Shown here piece by piece: positions 10,985-23,151 of a DNA stretch of 64,000 nucleotides. Both the position numbers and the translations under genes were made by a program. How positions within the stretch are numbered: position 1 is the stretch's first letter; every line of letters starts with the position of its first letter. Under the pieces are notes generated by a model. That model did not search any database. It was not told the DNA's origin and worked only from the letters and a program-made list of their open reading frames with translations. The stretch comes from Berberis thunbergii. Lineage: Eukaryota; Streptophyta; Magnoliopsida; Ranunculales; Berberidaceae. The stretch is taken from positions 434,001 to 498,000 of the forward strand of contig QNQO01006987.1 in the NCBI GenBank assembly GCA_003290165.1, given 5' to 3'.

Positions 10985-12191
10985 CTAAAAATCAAACATC
11001 ATGCACGAGTCACTAGGGATAAACAATCCCTTGCTTGCATCAAAGATGTGATCGATAATAACATTAAGATTTTTCTACGTTTACAATCAATTTCATCAAA
11101 AGTCTAAACCCTTAGCATTGAGTGTCTTGCGACGACACACGCAATCACAAGTTTAACATAATCAATTAAAGCATGCTTAGATTATTAACAAAGACTACTC
11201 TAACTACCAACTAGTCTAGATATCAAACCCGATGTAATCGGTGAAAGCAATTAATCAATATTCAGAAATTGATTGTATTTAACAAGAAAACACAGAGAAA
11301 AGAGTAAATTAAATTGAACAAACTCTAGAAACCCATGGTTTCATATTCGCCTCGATGCGAGATTTAGAAGTTCATGGAGTAGTGGTGTTAAGATACTGGC
11401 TTGGTTCATCTCCATCTTCATTGCAACACAGCAGAGAGACACAAAACCAAGCCTTTGAGAATAGAACGTGAAGAGACAACCCATAAAAATAGGGCGTGAA
11501 GTAGTGTGAGTGAAGGAGAGAGTTATTTTCGTCTAATTTTTTCTTTCAATCTCTTTCCTCCCCAATTATAACTCCTCCAAATAGGAAATCAATTAAATTT
11601 AGCAATAGGAATTGGGCCAGCAATGGATTTTTCATAGTTGTTGTTGGTTGGATTTCCTACCAATTCAAAAAATTCAAAACAGAAACTATGGACTACTTTT
11701 AGAAGCAGGTTGCGTTGGTTCGGTTATTAATAGAAGGTTGGTGTTGGTGTTGGCAATGGTTTGTACATAAGAAAAATGAATAAAATTGAGGTCTGGTTAA
11801 GGGTTTGTGTAATTGGGTTTTTGGGTAAGTAACTTGGATTTTTGGTGTTAGTAAAGGTTTTGAATGCGCATATGATTGACCGCATGGCAACTTTTGATTT
11901 CAAATTCTTGCCCATTTTGAATTCACTTGTGTTTTAATCACTACGACCTTCAATGTCTTCCAGTGCATCGCATTTAGACAATTTCATCGTTTAAGCTTCA
12001 AGTCTTCTGAGTCACTTCGTGAATGTCTAGTACTTGTTCTTCCAAATACACCATGCTACAACAATTTCATAATGTCAGCTATGAATCCCATAAAAAACAT
12101 GAAAACAAAATAATTAGAATAAAATACAATACTTAAAACACTAACAAATATAAGTTAATAGGTAATTTATGTCTAAATTACATGAATATCA
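10985..12191 (-). repeat. Truncated second LTR of deleted gypsy element
   Basis: Matches 7705-8883 of the first LTR, with the same order of blocks and the same terminal gaatatca. The first ~310 plus-strand bases (U5-side on the minus strand) are missing. Divergence between the two copies is obvious by eye, so the insertion is old. Confidence 0.78.
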
Positions 12192-13718
12192 GATACACAC
12201 TTATTTCTCGAGTTCTCATTATTCTCTTGTTTAATTTTTGCCACCATATCCTCTTCTCTTGTTTAAATTCTTAAGGTAATAGTTTCAGGACAATAATACT
12301 TCACACTAGTCTCCAAATTTAAGATATATGATTCCCAACCTGTTTCCTTACTATCGAATATATCAGGAATAGAATCTTCATCATAGTACTCGGCCAAGTC
12401 GTAAAAGTAGTTAGCACCAACAAAAATGAGGCAAATACAATTAGCTTTACATGTAGGAGAATCACAAGCCAAGATAGAATTAGTACCAACAAACAAGGCA
12501 AGTTTACATATGGTTTTTACCTCTTCCAACTTTCATGATTTAGTTTATAACTTGAATACCCGAAATTTGTCTAGTATGTTATTTTTGTAAAGGAGCTGCT
12601 ACAGTTGAGATCTCCTATGTTTGTGAATTCCATTTGGAGGATTGGTAAAGGAAACACTAGCTTGTTCAAAGAGAATTGAAGCTCTGATCACTTTTTCAAG
12701 CGGACATTGCAATTAGAAAGGCAAGGTACACGGCTAAGTAAAGTGATTTAGCTCAAACATTCTTGTCCCCTAAAACTCCTAGCAAATCATTTTTTTGTTG
12801 AGTTTATTTTTGTTCCATTCTTTTCAATTTACCTGCAAGATTCTAAAGATAATATAAATAAAGTGGTTCATAGGGGTTATCATCCTACTCACCCAATTAA
12901 AAAAATATCAAGCTCAATTTTTCAAAAACACTTTGGAAAACCAAATAAAATAAAGAATGATGGAATGAAGGGAAATGGCAAAAATAAGATTTGGAGAAAT
13001 GGAGATGACATTTTTTTTAAACAAAATTTTGATTAAAAATTAAGGATGAAAGTTACTCAACAAATGTGACCAATTAAAAAAATGTCTTAAGGATTTAAGA
13101 ATCCACCTCTTAGCTTTGTAGAAATTAATTTTTCTAAGGCATTTAAAAAACATTTTGAACACTTGCATAAATTCCTTTAATTTTGGAAGGGAAATTCTCA
13201 AGTGCACTGGTGGTGTGCCTGGTGGCTATCAGGCACTGTCCATTTGCCTCGAAATATGCATTATTTCATATCTCTTTATGATATAATTCACTTACCTCTT
13301 TCGATGATAAAAAACTCTTTGACCATCACTGACCCACCCTCTTTTGATAGAGGTTTTTCAATGAATGATTATAATTTACAAAAATTTGAATAATTATGAA
13401 AAACAAATATAATTCTTGTTTTCAATCCTTATGCTCATTTCGCATAATCCTTCGCTGTCCATCTTTCAATTTGACAACTTTTATTCAGTGGTTTAGATTA
13501 ATATAAATTATACAAGTTTATTTATTTTTGTATTTTTGTGTGTTAAAAATAATCTCTACATCACTCAAATAGGTTTTATCTCCTCTCTTTGATATGAGAT
13601 TTAGCCTACAATTTTCATTATGAAGAATTGTTCTAAGAATAATTTGCAGAATTAGGAAGGGAAAGGGGAAGTAAACTAAATAATTTGAAAAATAAACTAA
13701 TGCATAAAATAAAAACGA
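12192..13718. other. AT-rich intergenic region
   Basis: No gene recognised. An 88-codon minus-strand open frame (12263-12529) has no familiar motif. A short stretch near 12610-12680 translates to NSIWRIGKGNTSLFKE, which faintly recalls the zinc-binding region of plant LINEs but is too short to call. A small hairpin (gtgcctg/caggcac) lies near 13214-13235. Confidence 0.45.
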
Positions 13719-13885
13719 TGGTTATTTTCCATTTGGCCCCCATTAGTTTATAGTTATTCCTCTTTGGCCTCCATTAGTTTTTTATTTCAGTCTAACACCT
13801 ATGATTGTGTGTTCAACCACATTGACTAACAAATTACATTCAATTTATCCAAAAATACCAACTTACCCTTTTAGCGTTAATCTAA
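13719..13885 (+). repeat. Left terminal inverted repeat of MULE-like element
   Basis: Pairs with 18385-18551. The repeat carries the phrase ccattagtttatagttatt, mirrored at the right end as aactattcat and the following bases. A (CA)n microsatellite follows inside the element at 13939-13957. Confidence 0.8.
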
Positions 13886-13938
13886 ATAATCATTAAAATT
13901 GAAAACTAAATAAACATTAAAATTGAAAAAAAAAAAAA

Positions 13939-13957
13939 CACACACACACACACACAC
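13939..13957. repeat. (CA)n microsatellite
   Basis: About nine uninterrupted CA units directly after an A-run, inside the MULE-like element. Confidence 0.9.
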
Positions 13958-14189
13958 AAATGAATAACTGCTTCACAAGGTGGGTCCAGTGAAGTTACTA
14001 TAATGGGGTATGGGTGGTATCTACTATCCTCATACCCAAACAACAACAAATAAGAAGTCCCCAAAATCTAATGCAAAACCCAAATCAGATCCAACCATCA
14101 GATCTCTCGCGTTTCTCAAGTTTGCATCTCTCTCAATTGGTACCTCTCTCCGAATCAAGAAGCCTTTCTTAAAGGTATATCTATCTCAA

Positions 14190-16840
14190 ATAACGTTAAC
14201 CTAGCCCATGAGGTCTTCTTCCAAAAGAAACACAGCCGCCGAAAAAAACAAAGGTTGATGGTAATTAAAATTGACATGGCCAAAGTATATGATAGAGTTG
14301 AATGACCCTTTCTTCTTCAAATTCTCAAACACCTAGGCTTTGTGGAAGAATGGACCCACCTTATTGAACAATGCATTTTGACCTCTTCCCTCGAGGTTTT
14401 CCTTAATGGTTTGCCTCTTCCTAACATCAAACCAACCATAGGCCTCTGACAAGGGAACCCATTATCACCCTATTTTTTCATCTAAGTGGCTGAAGCCCTT
14501 TCCCGGATGCTTGCGCAAGCAGAATCCTCTCTCACTATAAAAGGAATCTGAATTCGGCGCCACTCACCTTCCATAAATCACCTTCTTTTGCAGAGCATCC
14601 CTGGCTGAAGCTCACTCTGTTAAATACATTCTTTTGAATTATAGTGTGATCTCAGGGCTAGCAGTGAACTTTGATAAAAACCTCTGTTCACTATAGCTCA
14701 AATGTCCACCAATCAAATGTTCACTAAAAACATGCTAAAATGATCAATCATATTCTGGGCTCTAAGTTTTACAATCCTAGGGATAAGTACCTTGGTTCTC
14801 CCTTGCTCTTATCAAGAAAGAAAACCTCGGACTTCCAATTTCTAATAGACAAAATCAATTTCAAATTATCTTCTTGAAAAGCAAAGGTCCTCTCCCAAGC
14901 AAAGAGAACGGTGATGATTAAGGTTGTGGTTCACTCTATACCGGTGTACTCAATGCAAACTTTTCTTCTCCCTTGTGCCACCACCAACCAAATTGATGTT
15001 ATTGCCAGGAACTTCAGGTGGAATGGTACAAACGATGAAAAAAGTAAAACACTTTGTTTCCTGGGACAAAACACCCTTCCGCGCCACATGGGTGGTCTCA
15101 ATATTCCCTCGGCCAGAATAAAAATTTGGCTTTAAAGGCTAAACACATGTGGCATGTTATCACGAATCCCCTCAATCCCACCAATGCGCATCTAAAAGTT
15201 GTCTATTTTCGCAACAAAAGTGTCTTCCAAATCTCAAAACCTCCCTCGGTCGCTTCTTTTGCATGGCGCGATAATCCGACTGCCCTCGCTAAAATGCGTC
15301 GGCATTTGATCTGGCAAATCCATTTGGGTAACGAGATACGCATGTGGAATGGTGGCTGGGTAAAACAAGATTTTTTTTCTGGCAGATTGTGACACTCTAC
15401 CCCCTCTGGCATCCTCTTTCCACACGGTCTGTGATCTATGGCAATTTTATGATCGTTGTTCTTACTGGAATGTGGGACTCATCTCATCCCTATTTTTGCA
15501 ACCAGTGGCCCGAGACATCCTTGATATTTGCATTCTGTTTTTTGATACTCAAGACTCTCAGGTTTGGAAATTTGATTAAAATAGGCATTTTTTTGTTAAA
15601 AGTGCCACAAAAGCTTTCGTTGTGGACACCCTAGAATCCTCATCCTCTCACAATCATAGGCAATTCAAACCTAATATCTTAAGAGAACTATGGAGGATCA
15701 AAGCGCCTGCCAATGCTATATTCCTTCTTTGGAAAGTCTCGCATAATGTTTTGCCCACGATGTCGAATCTGGTGTGAATTCATATGCCAATTGACGATTG
15801 CTGCATTTTCTGTCTTAACCATAAGGAAGATGTGTTTCACCTCTTATTCTTTTGCCCTATGGTTCACAGACTGTGGCAGTTTTCCCTGTTTCCCATTAAC
15901 TAGAGGAATGCCAATGTTCCACACCAATCGATCCATGGCTTCTTTAATTTTCTCTGGCAAACAACGACTATTCAGTCAACTCTTCGAGGGGAAATGCTCT
16001 CTCAAATCACAACAATGATTCTTGCCATTTGGCAGACCCGTAATAACCTGATATTCCATAAGACCAAGTTCTCCTTTCATAAATTCATCCAATCGATAAA
16101 TCATACTTGGTTGCTATGGAAAAAGCAATGGTCTGTTCCTCATCATGATACACCTTAATCCACCTCACTACATCACCATCTTGAAACAACCACTTTGGAC
16201 ACCCATCTTAGATCTTCTTAATTTGCATGGAACCAGGGTCCTCCTTTGGATCCCAGGTCTAACATGCAACTTTCTAGAATTCAATTGATCAATCAACAAC
16301 TCTTAGCTACTACATCTCATAGGTTCAATATTGTGCCCAGAAACCCACCTTAGTCCCAATTTCTCTTTCCTTCAAAATGATTTTGGTTACTTACGATGCC
16401 TGTTTTTATGCCACCTCTCAACATAGAGCTTTTAGAGTATTTACAGTGGATGCTTATGGTAGGGTGCATGCCAAACTAGCAGACACGATCCTGGGCTGGG
16501 TATTTGATAGTACCATGGCCGAATGTTTTGCTGCAGAAGTTGCTCTTTTGTTAGTACAGGCCAAGCACTGGCCTAGTGGATTGATCTTAGGTGACTCGAG
16601 TGCTCTGAACACGATTTTGCGAGTTGACTTAGCGGATCAGTAGATGGAGCTTCGATGGATGTGGCGACCTCTACTCTATAGTATTAAGTCACTTCTCTTT
16701 AACCTTCCTGATTGGTCATGTAAGTATATTCCTAGAGATCTTAACAGTGAAGCCCATGTTTTGGATTCAAGTGCAGACATCAACTATGTAATATTTAATG
16801 TTTTTAATTGCAAGAAATTATCATTAGCAAAAAAAAAACC
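14190..16840 (+). pseudogene. Degraded L1-type LINE: RT, zinc-binding and RNase H domains
   Basis: Pieces in several frames follow the order of plant L1 ORF2. RT begins with LAHEVFF and VIKIDMAKVYDRVE (14190-14310), then LNGLPLPNIKPTIGL and QGNPLSPYFF. The zinc-binding domain shows LRELWRIKAPANAIF, EDVFHLLFFCPMVHRLW (15690-15880). A C-terminal RNase H-like domain lies at 16377-16800 (GLILGDSSALNTIL, YIPRDLNSEAHVL). Many stops and frameshifts are present. The 5' endonuclease is missing, typical of 5'-truncated insertion. The copy ends near an A-run at 16829-16838. Confidence 0.85.
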
Positions 16841-18384
16841 CTTTATCTGCCTCTCATTAATAGCAAGAGAAGAACAACTACATATCCTCCTTTTAGTGAC
16901 AATATTACTTGGTGTCTCGCCCGCATTACTTGGTAACTGCAATGACCCAAATTTCAGAAACACATGTTTGAGCTTCTCATCTAAAACTTGTGTTTCATGT
17001 GCTTAAAAAAAAACCCAAATTTCATCAACAAAGAACCCAGGAAACCAAAAAATAGATCAATCAAAACAAACCCTCAAAACCCATTGATGCAAGAGGATCC
17101 GAGTCAGATGATGTTGAGTTGTCAGATAGCACGTTGCTAGCGCTGAGATACCATGAGTTGGCATATCAACGAAAAGGTAGCAGAAAATCATGATCTTTTT
17201 CTTAATTGGGGCAGTATTGGGTGTGTTTCGGTATTTTGGTCATAACTTTGGCTACAAGTATCAGAATCGCGCATATGACCCTAATTCGGAAAGCTTTTTT
17301 TGGCGCGCATGTCATAGCCAACCAGCTAAGCTCATTGCACATCTTTTCGAGGCCAAAATCCACTGGTTTTCCCTTCCGAATCCACAGTTTTAGTAATTTT
17401 TTTTTCCTTTTATGGTATTATTTTATTTATCGTTTAGGAAATGATTCTAAACCCGATTTGGGTCAGATTTGTGGTAGAATGTTTCTTTTATTACGTATTT
17501 CATTTTAGCATGATTATTGGGATTTTGCTATTTTTGGTAAAATTCTAATAATGTCGAATTTTAGCTATATAGCCCGGCTTGTGGGCTGATTTAGAGATAC
17601 TTTTTTATTTGAATAATTTAATAGAACATTAGAGTTATTTCTCTTTGTTTTGGGAGGATCTCTTGTAACTTTTCCTTTGAACTAGCCAGCAGGATAATCG
17701 TTATTCTGTCCGGCGTCACCCATTTATTATTTGATTTTGTAAATCAATTCCACCTTTAAAATTTCTTTTTTTCGGGTGATTTTGTGGATTTTGGGCATTT
17801 GCGTCTCTTTGATTCTTCCCCATTTTCAAAATCCACTCATTATTCAACGCAAAAAAACAAAATAATCCCTTTTTTCATGTGTGTGGGTTGAGAGATCAAA
17901 CTGGCTTTGGGTTTTGAATACTACAAACATGTTGATCGTCCCTCCCAAACTTCCCCAAAGATCATTCGCAAGTCTCTGTCGGGTGATCGCAAGCTTCAAT
18001 TGAGACAACCGGTCGATCACATCCCTCATCCACTCACTTAAATCTATAAACTTCTCACCTTTGTCACCTCGCGACTTCCATCGACCCCCCTCCCTCCTCT
18101 TCGAACTCCTCTATTACATCATTGCACTCATTACTTTTAATCCCTTATGTGGGTTTTGAGAGATAAAGGAAAAAAATTGTGGTCTCTCATGGGTTTTGCT
18201 ATTGTGCAAGGGAGGTTAAGTTGAGGCTATTTTGGTGCCTTCGTTGGGAGGTAATTGATGTTTGTGTTTTCTTGAATTCTTGAAGGTTTTGTGAAGAAGA
18301 GGTGAGATGTAGAGAGAGAGGAAAGGAAGAAATATGAATAGGATAGTTTTTTTTTAATAATGGCTTATGTGACTTTAGTAAAAC
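16841..18384. other. Internal region of MULE-like element, unidentified
   Basis: Between the LINE tail and the right terminal repeat. Short open frames exist on both strands (for instance 17844-18029 minus, with RDVIDRLSQLKLAI), but none is recognisable. 17400-17800 is T-rich. Host-derived fragments, as in Pack-MULEs, are possible but not demonstrated. Confidence 0.4.
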
Positions 18385-18551
18385 CACGTGCAACACACTA
18401 AAGGGTAAGTTGGTGTTTTTGGAAAAATTGGATGAAAGTTGTTAGTCAATGTGGCTGAACACATGTTCATGGGTGTTAGATTGAAATACAAAACTAATGG
18501 GGGTTAAAGATGAATAGTTATAAACTAATGGGACCAAATAGGAAATAACCC
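18385..18551 (-). repeat. Right terminal inverted repeat of MULE-like element
   Basis: Inverted partner of 13719-13885, ending ggaaataaccc. The bases that follow, taaagacaa, are the candidate target duplication. Confidence 0.8.
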
Positions 18552-19289
18552 TAAAGACAATGGAACTAAAAAGAATAGACTTTTATTTCATTTAAAGCTC
18601 AAAAGTTAAATGTAATAACTTTGAATTAATCAAAGCTTCAACAAATGAATGAAAGACAAGAGATAATCTAAGTTATGCTGAGAGATGAGAGATATATGAG
18701 ATGTATGATTTTCCATTCTCCAAGAGTTTGAGAGATTATTTATAATGTTTTCCTTCAAAGCTAGAAATGGTAAAAAAATTCACAAACCCTTGTTTATGCT
18801 CCAAATCATATCATATAAAATAAAGGAAGTTGCAATTAGGGATAGATACATCAAAAGAGCCCTAATTAGAAGTAGATACATTTGTTATTTGATTTGTTTT
18901 TTTTGGCCTTACAAAATGTTTCGAGTTGATGCTTTATTTACCTTGATGATTGCATGTTCAGCACTTCAAGTTCTTGTCTTGAAACTTGCCACATGTCTCC
19001 ATCATATATGACCATTTATTGGATTCAGATCTTAACTTCCATAATATGTTCTTGAAATTAAACTCTTGATCCACATTTGCCATGAATAAGCCCAAATGTC
19101 TGAAATTTGTACTTTTTCATTGATTTCTCCAATTGCTCCTCATCATGCAAATTTATGGTAGAATTATCTCGATTTTTGTGTATTTCTCGATTTCATTTAA
19201 AAATTATGACAATAATCAAATTCGAGCTAAATAGATGTATTTAATTAATAGCTAAATGAGGCTTAAAATTAATGTTTTGGGTGCTTATC
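18552..19289. other. Intergenic stretch
   Basis: AT-rich sequence with no recognisable coding or repeat structure. The 88-codon plus-strand open frame at 18745-19011 has no motif that I know. Confidence 0.45.
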
Positions 19290-20525
19290 AGAAGTCTCAA
19301 TCGTTGGCTCAAAGCTTTACAAAGCACGAACTAAAGGCAATATAGACGACAAGGACAATGCATTTGAAAGCCATCTACGGATGGGAAGTTTTTGTCAAGC
19401 ATAGCATACAACATGGTTAGAGATCAGAAATAGGAGAACAATCTCTTCAAATAGATTTGGAAATTTGTGCAGAGAGGAATGGATGGAGAACTGTATTGGT
19501 GTTGTTTTAGCCTAGTTTCAACTGCCAATGTTGCAAGCAGCCGCACGTCGAATCTTTGAAGCATTTGTTTGTGGAAGGAAACTTGGAGAGAGAGTGTGGG
19601 CACATCTTGAGCTGATTTTCGATGTACACACTCATAGACCATTAGAGGTCCCAACCTTTCTCACGTTTTGGTTCAGACGAGCAACCGCACTATGCAAGTA
19701 GGAATGTTGTACAATCTAGCTCAAATATTCGCCCTCTGGGAGATATGGAAGCAGCGTAACAAAAGTTTTTTCAGGTCAAATCTTGTGATCCTTGTTATGT
19801 GATTGTTAAAGTCCACCATTAGTTGCATTTAGTGTCTTTCGCTAGCAAAAAGTGAGCTTAGACGTTTGGTTGTTGAATGCGCTAGGATTGAAAGAATCGC
19901 AGTAAACACTAAAAAAACAGCATGGTTTATTGGAATTTCCCACCTACAGACTGGTTTGTGGTAAATGTTGATGGATCCTCAATAGATAACCACTGGTGGT
20001 GCCATTGTTAGGAATGACCAAGAGGATTGCATCATTGCCAAACAAATGGTTTTGGGGAATGGATCCAATAATGTAGTGGAGTCTCGGGCACTAAAGTATG
20101 ATACTCGTCTTTGCAAATGAGTAGCGGTCGACAAATGCATCATTCATACAGATTCGAAACTTGTGATGGGTTGGTTCTTCGGAGAATACAGGATTCCTTG
20201 GTTCTTAGATATATCATCTAATAATAGGGATTGAGGTGTGTTGTGGTCATGTTTTCAGAGAGGCTAATGGGGTAGTAGATTCACTTGCCAGCTTGGCACA
20301 AGCAAAGGCTCGATCACGGTATTTTGACACGGCTTGGCTTCCCAAACTGAAATCCTTATTGTTATTAGATAAATCACGCACGACTTACCTTAGGCAACCT
20401 AGGTAATTTACTTATGTTTGCCATGGTTATCCCATGGATAAAGTCGTAATGTACCCTCGACAAAGTAATAAAGGTCTAACATCCCAAAGTTGTTCCTCCC
20501 CTCTGGAGGTTTAATAATAAAAAAA
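19290..20525 (+). pseudogene. 3' fragment of an L1-type LINE (zinc-binding and RNase H-like)
   Basis: QPHVESLKHLFVEGNLERE (19540-19600) is the zinc-binding domain of plant LINE ORF2. It is followed after ~400 bp by an RNase H-like domain: WFVVNVDGSS, GGAIVRNDQEDC, IIHTDSKLVMGW and HVFREANGVVDSLASLAQ. Frames are interrupted. The 3' end has the LINE-like phrase cccctctggaggtttaataa and a short A-rich tail near 20515-20526. Only the 3' ~1.2 kb is present, consistent with 5' truncation. It could instead be an orphan plant RNase H-like pseudogene, but the zinc-binding part favours LINE. Confidence 0.78.
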
Positions 20526-20526
20526 A

Positions 20527-21293
20527 GGTTGTTAATTATTTGAACTCTATTTGAGTTGAAATTTTCAGAAAATTTATAGATTATTATTAAAAACAATGTG
20601 TTAAAATTTCAACTCTTTTTTATAGCACTTATCGAGAAATGTATTTAGGTCTGCGTCATTATCTTGATAAACCGTTTTCGTGGGTATTTAAGGACTACCC
20701 TTTCGGGCAATCTAGGACAATGGGCGCTAGTCGGCAATAAGCCTGTGTTGCGCCAAGGTGGACTCACTCGCTTTGTGATTATGTTAAAGGATTCCAATGG
20801 AAAACATAGTTAATATCATTTTTAATATGTATCTCGATGAGCATGTTTCGAAACGAGCTGAAACTTTAGTATACGGTTTCTGATGTCAATCCATAATCTT
20901 CCTCACAATTTTAGCTCAAACAGAATGGTGAAAGACTATACAATCTCTCTTTCTTTCTTTTTTCTTTTTTTTTTTGTAAACATGTTTTACAACTCATGGA
21001 CTTGACCTACATGCATAAATTAGTAGACCTGAAGAGTGCACATTAATGAAGGAATTGTATCCCATTTCTATACGATAAATAAAAGTAACCTATAACTCAT
21101 CTTTTAGAGTGCCCCCAAGATTTTCACCACTATCATACTACGCACCAAATCTCACCACCATCACAACCTGCCATCATCATCCATCCCACCATCTTCTCCA
21201 TCATGCCATTATCATAGTTAGGCAGCATCGTCACCGAGACACGAAATATAGTTAGGATGTAAATAAATAAATTTTAGGCCATTCACTACACCA
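20527..21293. other. Intergenic stretch with CT-rich tract
   Basis: No gene recognised. A pyrimidine tract (tctctctttctttctttttt and following T-run) lies at about 20943-20975. Confidence 0.5.
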
Positions 21294-21591
21294 AATTGAC
21301 ATTTTTGTAACAATCCAAAAAATAGTAACACTTTTGAACTATAACAATCCACAAAGCAATTTTACACATTTTCACAAACAAAGTGATTCAATAATTGTAT
21401 CACCACAAATAGTATGGGCTTACAAGTGATGCTATTCATGATGATCTAATTTATTGTATCATTTTTTTTTGTAGCTATTTTTCATTTTGTTGACTAAATT
21501 TAGTTTTGACTTGAAAGTGTTTGGTGGATTGTAATAGCTCAAAAGTGTTACTATTTTTAGGTTGTTACAAATATATCAATTTGGTGTAGTG
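21294..21591. mobile_element. CACTA-like MITE (298 bp)
   Basis: The ends are cactacaccaaattgacat and its inverted form atcaatttggtgtagtg. The inverted repeats reach ~50 bp, including agtaacacttttga / tcaaaagtgttact. The CACTA terminus is diagnostic of the CACTA superfamily. The expected 3-bp duplication is not intact (att on the left, tac on the right), so one flank has mutated or moved. No coding capacity. It lies ~540 bp upstream of the psaN start codon. Confidence 0.75.
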
Positions 21592-22132
21592 TACCTACAT
21601 GTCATATGCAATTTGGAGGTCAAAAAATGTCAATATTTTGCATAAGCCCAATGAGTTGACCATACCATGCACCACACCCAGGAAGAGGATGTACTCTTTG
21701 CCATGATCCTTTTATTCTGAACAAATAGAAATAAAATATATAAAAAAATAAAATAACAAGATAATTAATAAATTTAATGATGGATAATAGTTTGGGAAAC
21801 GTTAAAATAAATAAATAAAACGATGTTATTGTGAGGAGAGGCATGAAAAACATTATACACCACATAAGTCCGATTGTGATTGGCGAATAGATCAAAAGCA
21901 AGGGAGAAGAGTGAGCTGCCAATAGGCATCAGGCAATCTCACCTTATCCACACTTCCACCACTACATTTTATTCCACTAATCCAATCATCCATTCCACAT
22001 CAGCCACAATAGCACAATTCCCTAGTGTCTATAATCACAACATTATTTCTTTATTTATTCAGTACCACCAAGTGCTTGCGAGTCTTCCCTCTCTGAATCA
22101 AAATATTGATTTTACAATTGATATAACTTGTA
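21592..22132 (+). promoter_or_regulatory. psaN upstream region with I-box-like motif
   Basis: CACCTTATCC at about 21949-21958 contains the reverse of GATAAG, the I-box core common in light-regulated photosynthesis promoters. A CCAAT sequence lies near 21980. No clear TATA box was fixed. A 90-codon open frame (21880-22152) overlaps the psaN start in another frame and is regarded as chance. Regulation by light is inference from gene class plus motif. Confidence 0.4.
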
Positions 22133-23151
22133 ATGGCAGCTGTGAATTCTAGAGTTTTGGCTTGCAACTATGCAATTTCAGATACCACCTCTAAATTTGG
22201 TGTAGCAGCAACACCATCATCTGTTGCATTGCCATCTGTGTCTGCTGGATCCAAATCAGTCAGAGCTCAACAACAAACTAGAGTCCCTGAACTCAAGGTG
22301 AAGGAAGAAGGAAGAGGAAGTGAAGGCAGGAGAGCCGCACTTTTTGGCTTGGCTGCCTTTCTATTTGCTGCTTCCACCTCCTCAGCAGCCAATGCCAGCA
22401 TAATTGACGAATATCTTGAAAAGAGCAAAACTAACAAGGTTACCTCTTCTTTGCTTCTGTTCTTTGATTCTGTATTGATATTTTTGGCTCAAAATAAAAA
22501 GATTGGATAATTTTATTTCTTAATTTAACATGATTTGATGCCTTATAACCTTTTAAAATAACAGTGTTAGATATACTACTAACAGTTTGACACCTTTTCC
22601 TATCTACTATTGTTGTTCATCAAAGGTTGGTTACAAATTCAAGTGATAGTAGTAGTAACACGTGAACAAACTTGGGTGCAGGCACTGAATGACAAGAAGA
22701 GGTTGGCTACAAGTGGAGCCAACTTTGCCCGCGCATACACTGTTGAGTTTGGAAGCTGCAAGTTCCCTGAGAACTTCACCGGCTGCCAAGATCTTGCTAA
22801 GCAAAAGGTATGATTTGTGCATGCGTATGGTTTTATTGTTGAGGTTTGGAGTTTGTCTAGGCAGCCCGGCTTTAAAGCCAATTTTTGTCCTAGACTCGGG
22901 TGTTTTTACACTTTTATCTTCTCTTTAAAATACAATCCCAAATATTATCTATAGATGGGGTGGAAGTGCAAAAAATCCAAAACCTGGCTAAATAAAATCT
23001 GGCTACCAAGAATTGGAAGTTTGTTTGATTCCATTTATTGTTTGATTTTGGGGTGATGCAGAAAGTGCCATTTATCAGTGATGACTTGAAGTTGGAGTGT
23101 GAAGGGAAGGATAAATACAAGTGTGGTTCCAATGTTTTCTGGAAATGGTGA
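22133..23151 (+). CDS. psaN: Photosystem I reaction centre subunit N, chloroplastic (three exons)
   Basis: Exons are 22133-22438, 22682-22807 and 23062-23151. Both introns start GT and end AG, and lie in phase 0. The 173-residue product matches known PsaN in length and sequence: IIDEYLEKSKTNK, LNDKKRLATSGANFARA, FGSCKFPENFTGCQDLAKQK and ECEGKDKYKCGSNVFWKW at the C-terminus. PsaN is a small lumenal subunit of photosystem I that helps plastocyanin electron transfer. The precursor shows a bipartite targeting sequence: a Ser/Ala-rich stromal transit part, then twin arginine (residues 66-67), a hydrophobic stretch (68-80) and an Ala-Asn-Ala cleavage motif (86-88). The mature chain has ~85 residues with four cysteines. 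Twin-arginine import agrees with the known route of this protein. No frameshift or stop was seen, so the gene looks functional. Confidence 0.97.
22856..23012. mobile_element. Foldback MITE in psaN intron 2
   Basis: The internal sequence (tttttacacttttatcttc...ctttaaaatacaatcccaaatatt...gtggaagtgcaaaaaatcc) is clearly related to the MITE at 433-590. Termini are inverted but diverged (gcagcccggctttaaagcc against ggctaccagattttatttagcc). The flanks ttggagtttg and ttggaagtttg resemble a 10-bp target duplication with one indel. It lies wholly within the intron and leaves the splice sites intact. Confidence 0.65.

Larger units (their letters stand above)
7392..12191 (-). mobile_element. Internally deleted gypsy retrotransposon (LTR, 3' region, partial LTR)
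   Basis: A full LTR (7392-8883) is followed by ~2.1 kb of element 3' non-coding sequence and then by a second LTR copy lacking its first ~310 plus-strand bases. Both LTR copies end in gaatatca. No gag or pol remains. The same family occurs at 37132-41388 and 48541-58882, and the latter still carries Athila-like gag-pol on the minus strand. The flanking pentamers (cgtac before, gatac after) match in only 3 of 5 positions, so the target duplication is decayed or absent. Confidence 0.8.
13719..18551. mobile_element. MULE-like DNA transposon with ~165-bp terminal inverted repeats
   Basis: Bases 13719-13885 and the reverse complement of 18385-18551 align over ~165 bp at high identity, both beginning as GGTTATTTTCC / GGTTATTTCCT and ending near CCAACTTACCC. 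The flanks taaaaacga and taaagacaa agree in 7 of 9 positions, a plausible decayed 9-bp Mutator-type duplication. No transposase-like ORF is visible, so the element is non-autonomous. It contains a degraded LINE (about 14190-16840) and ~1.5 kb of unidentified sequence. Long TIRs plus 9-bp duplication favour MULE. Confidence 0.78.

Noticed and set aside
13719..18551. Search for a MULE transposase
   Set aside because: No mudrA-like frame was found; the coding material inside is LINE-derived.
21880..22152. 90-codon frame overlapping the psaN start
   Set aside because: Different frame, no conserved motif, and it runs through the promoter; psaN itself is unambiguous.
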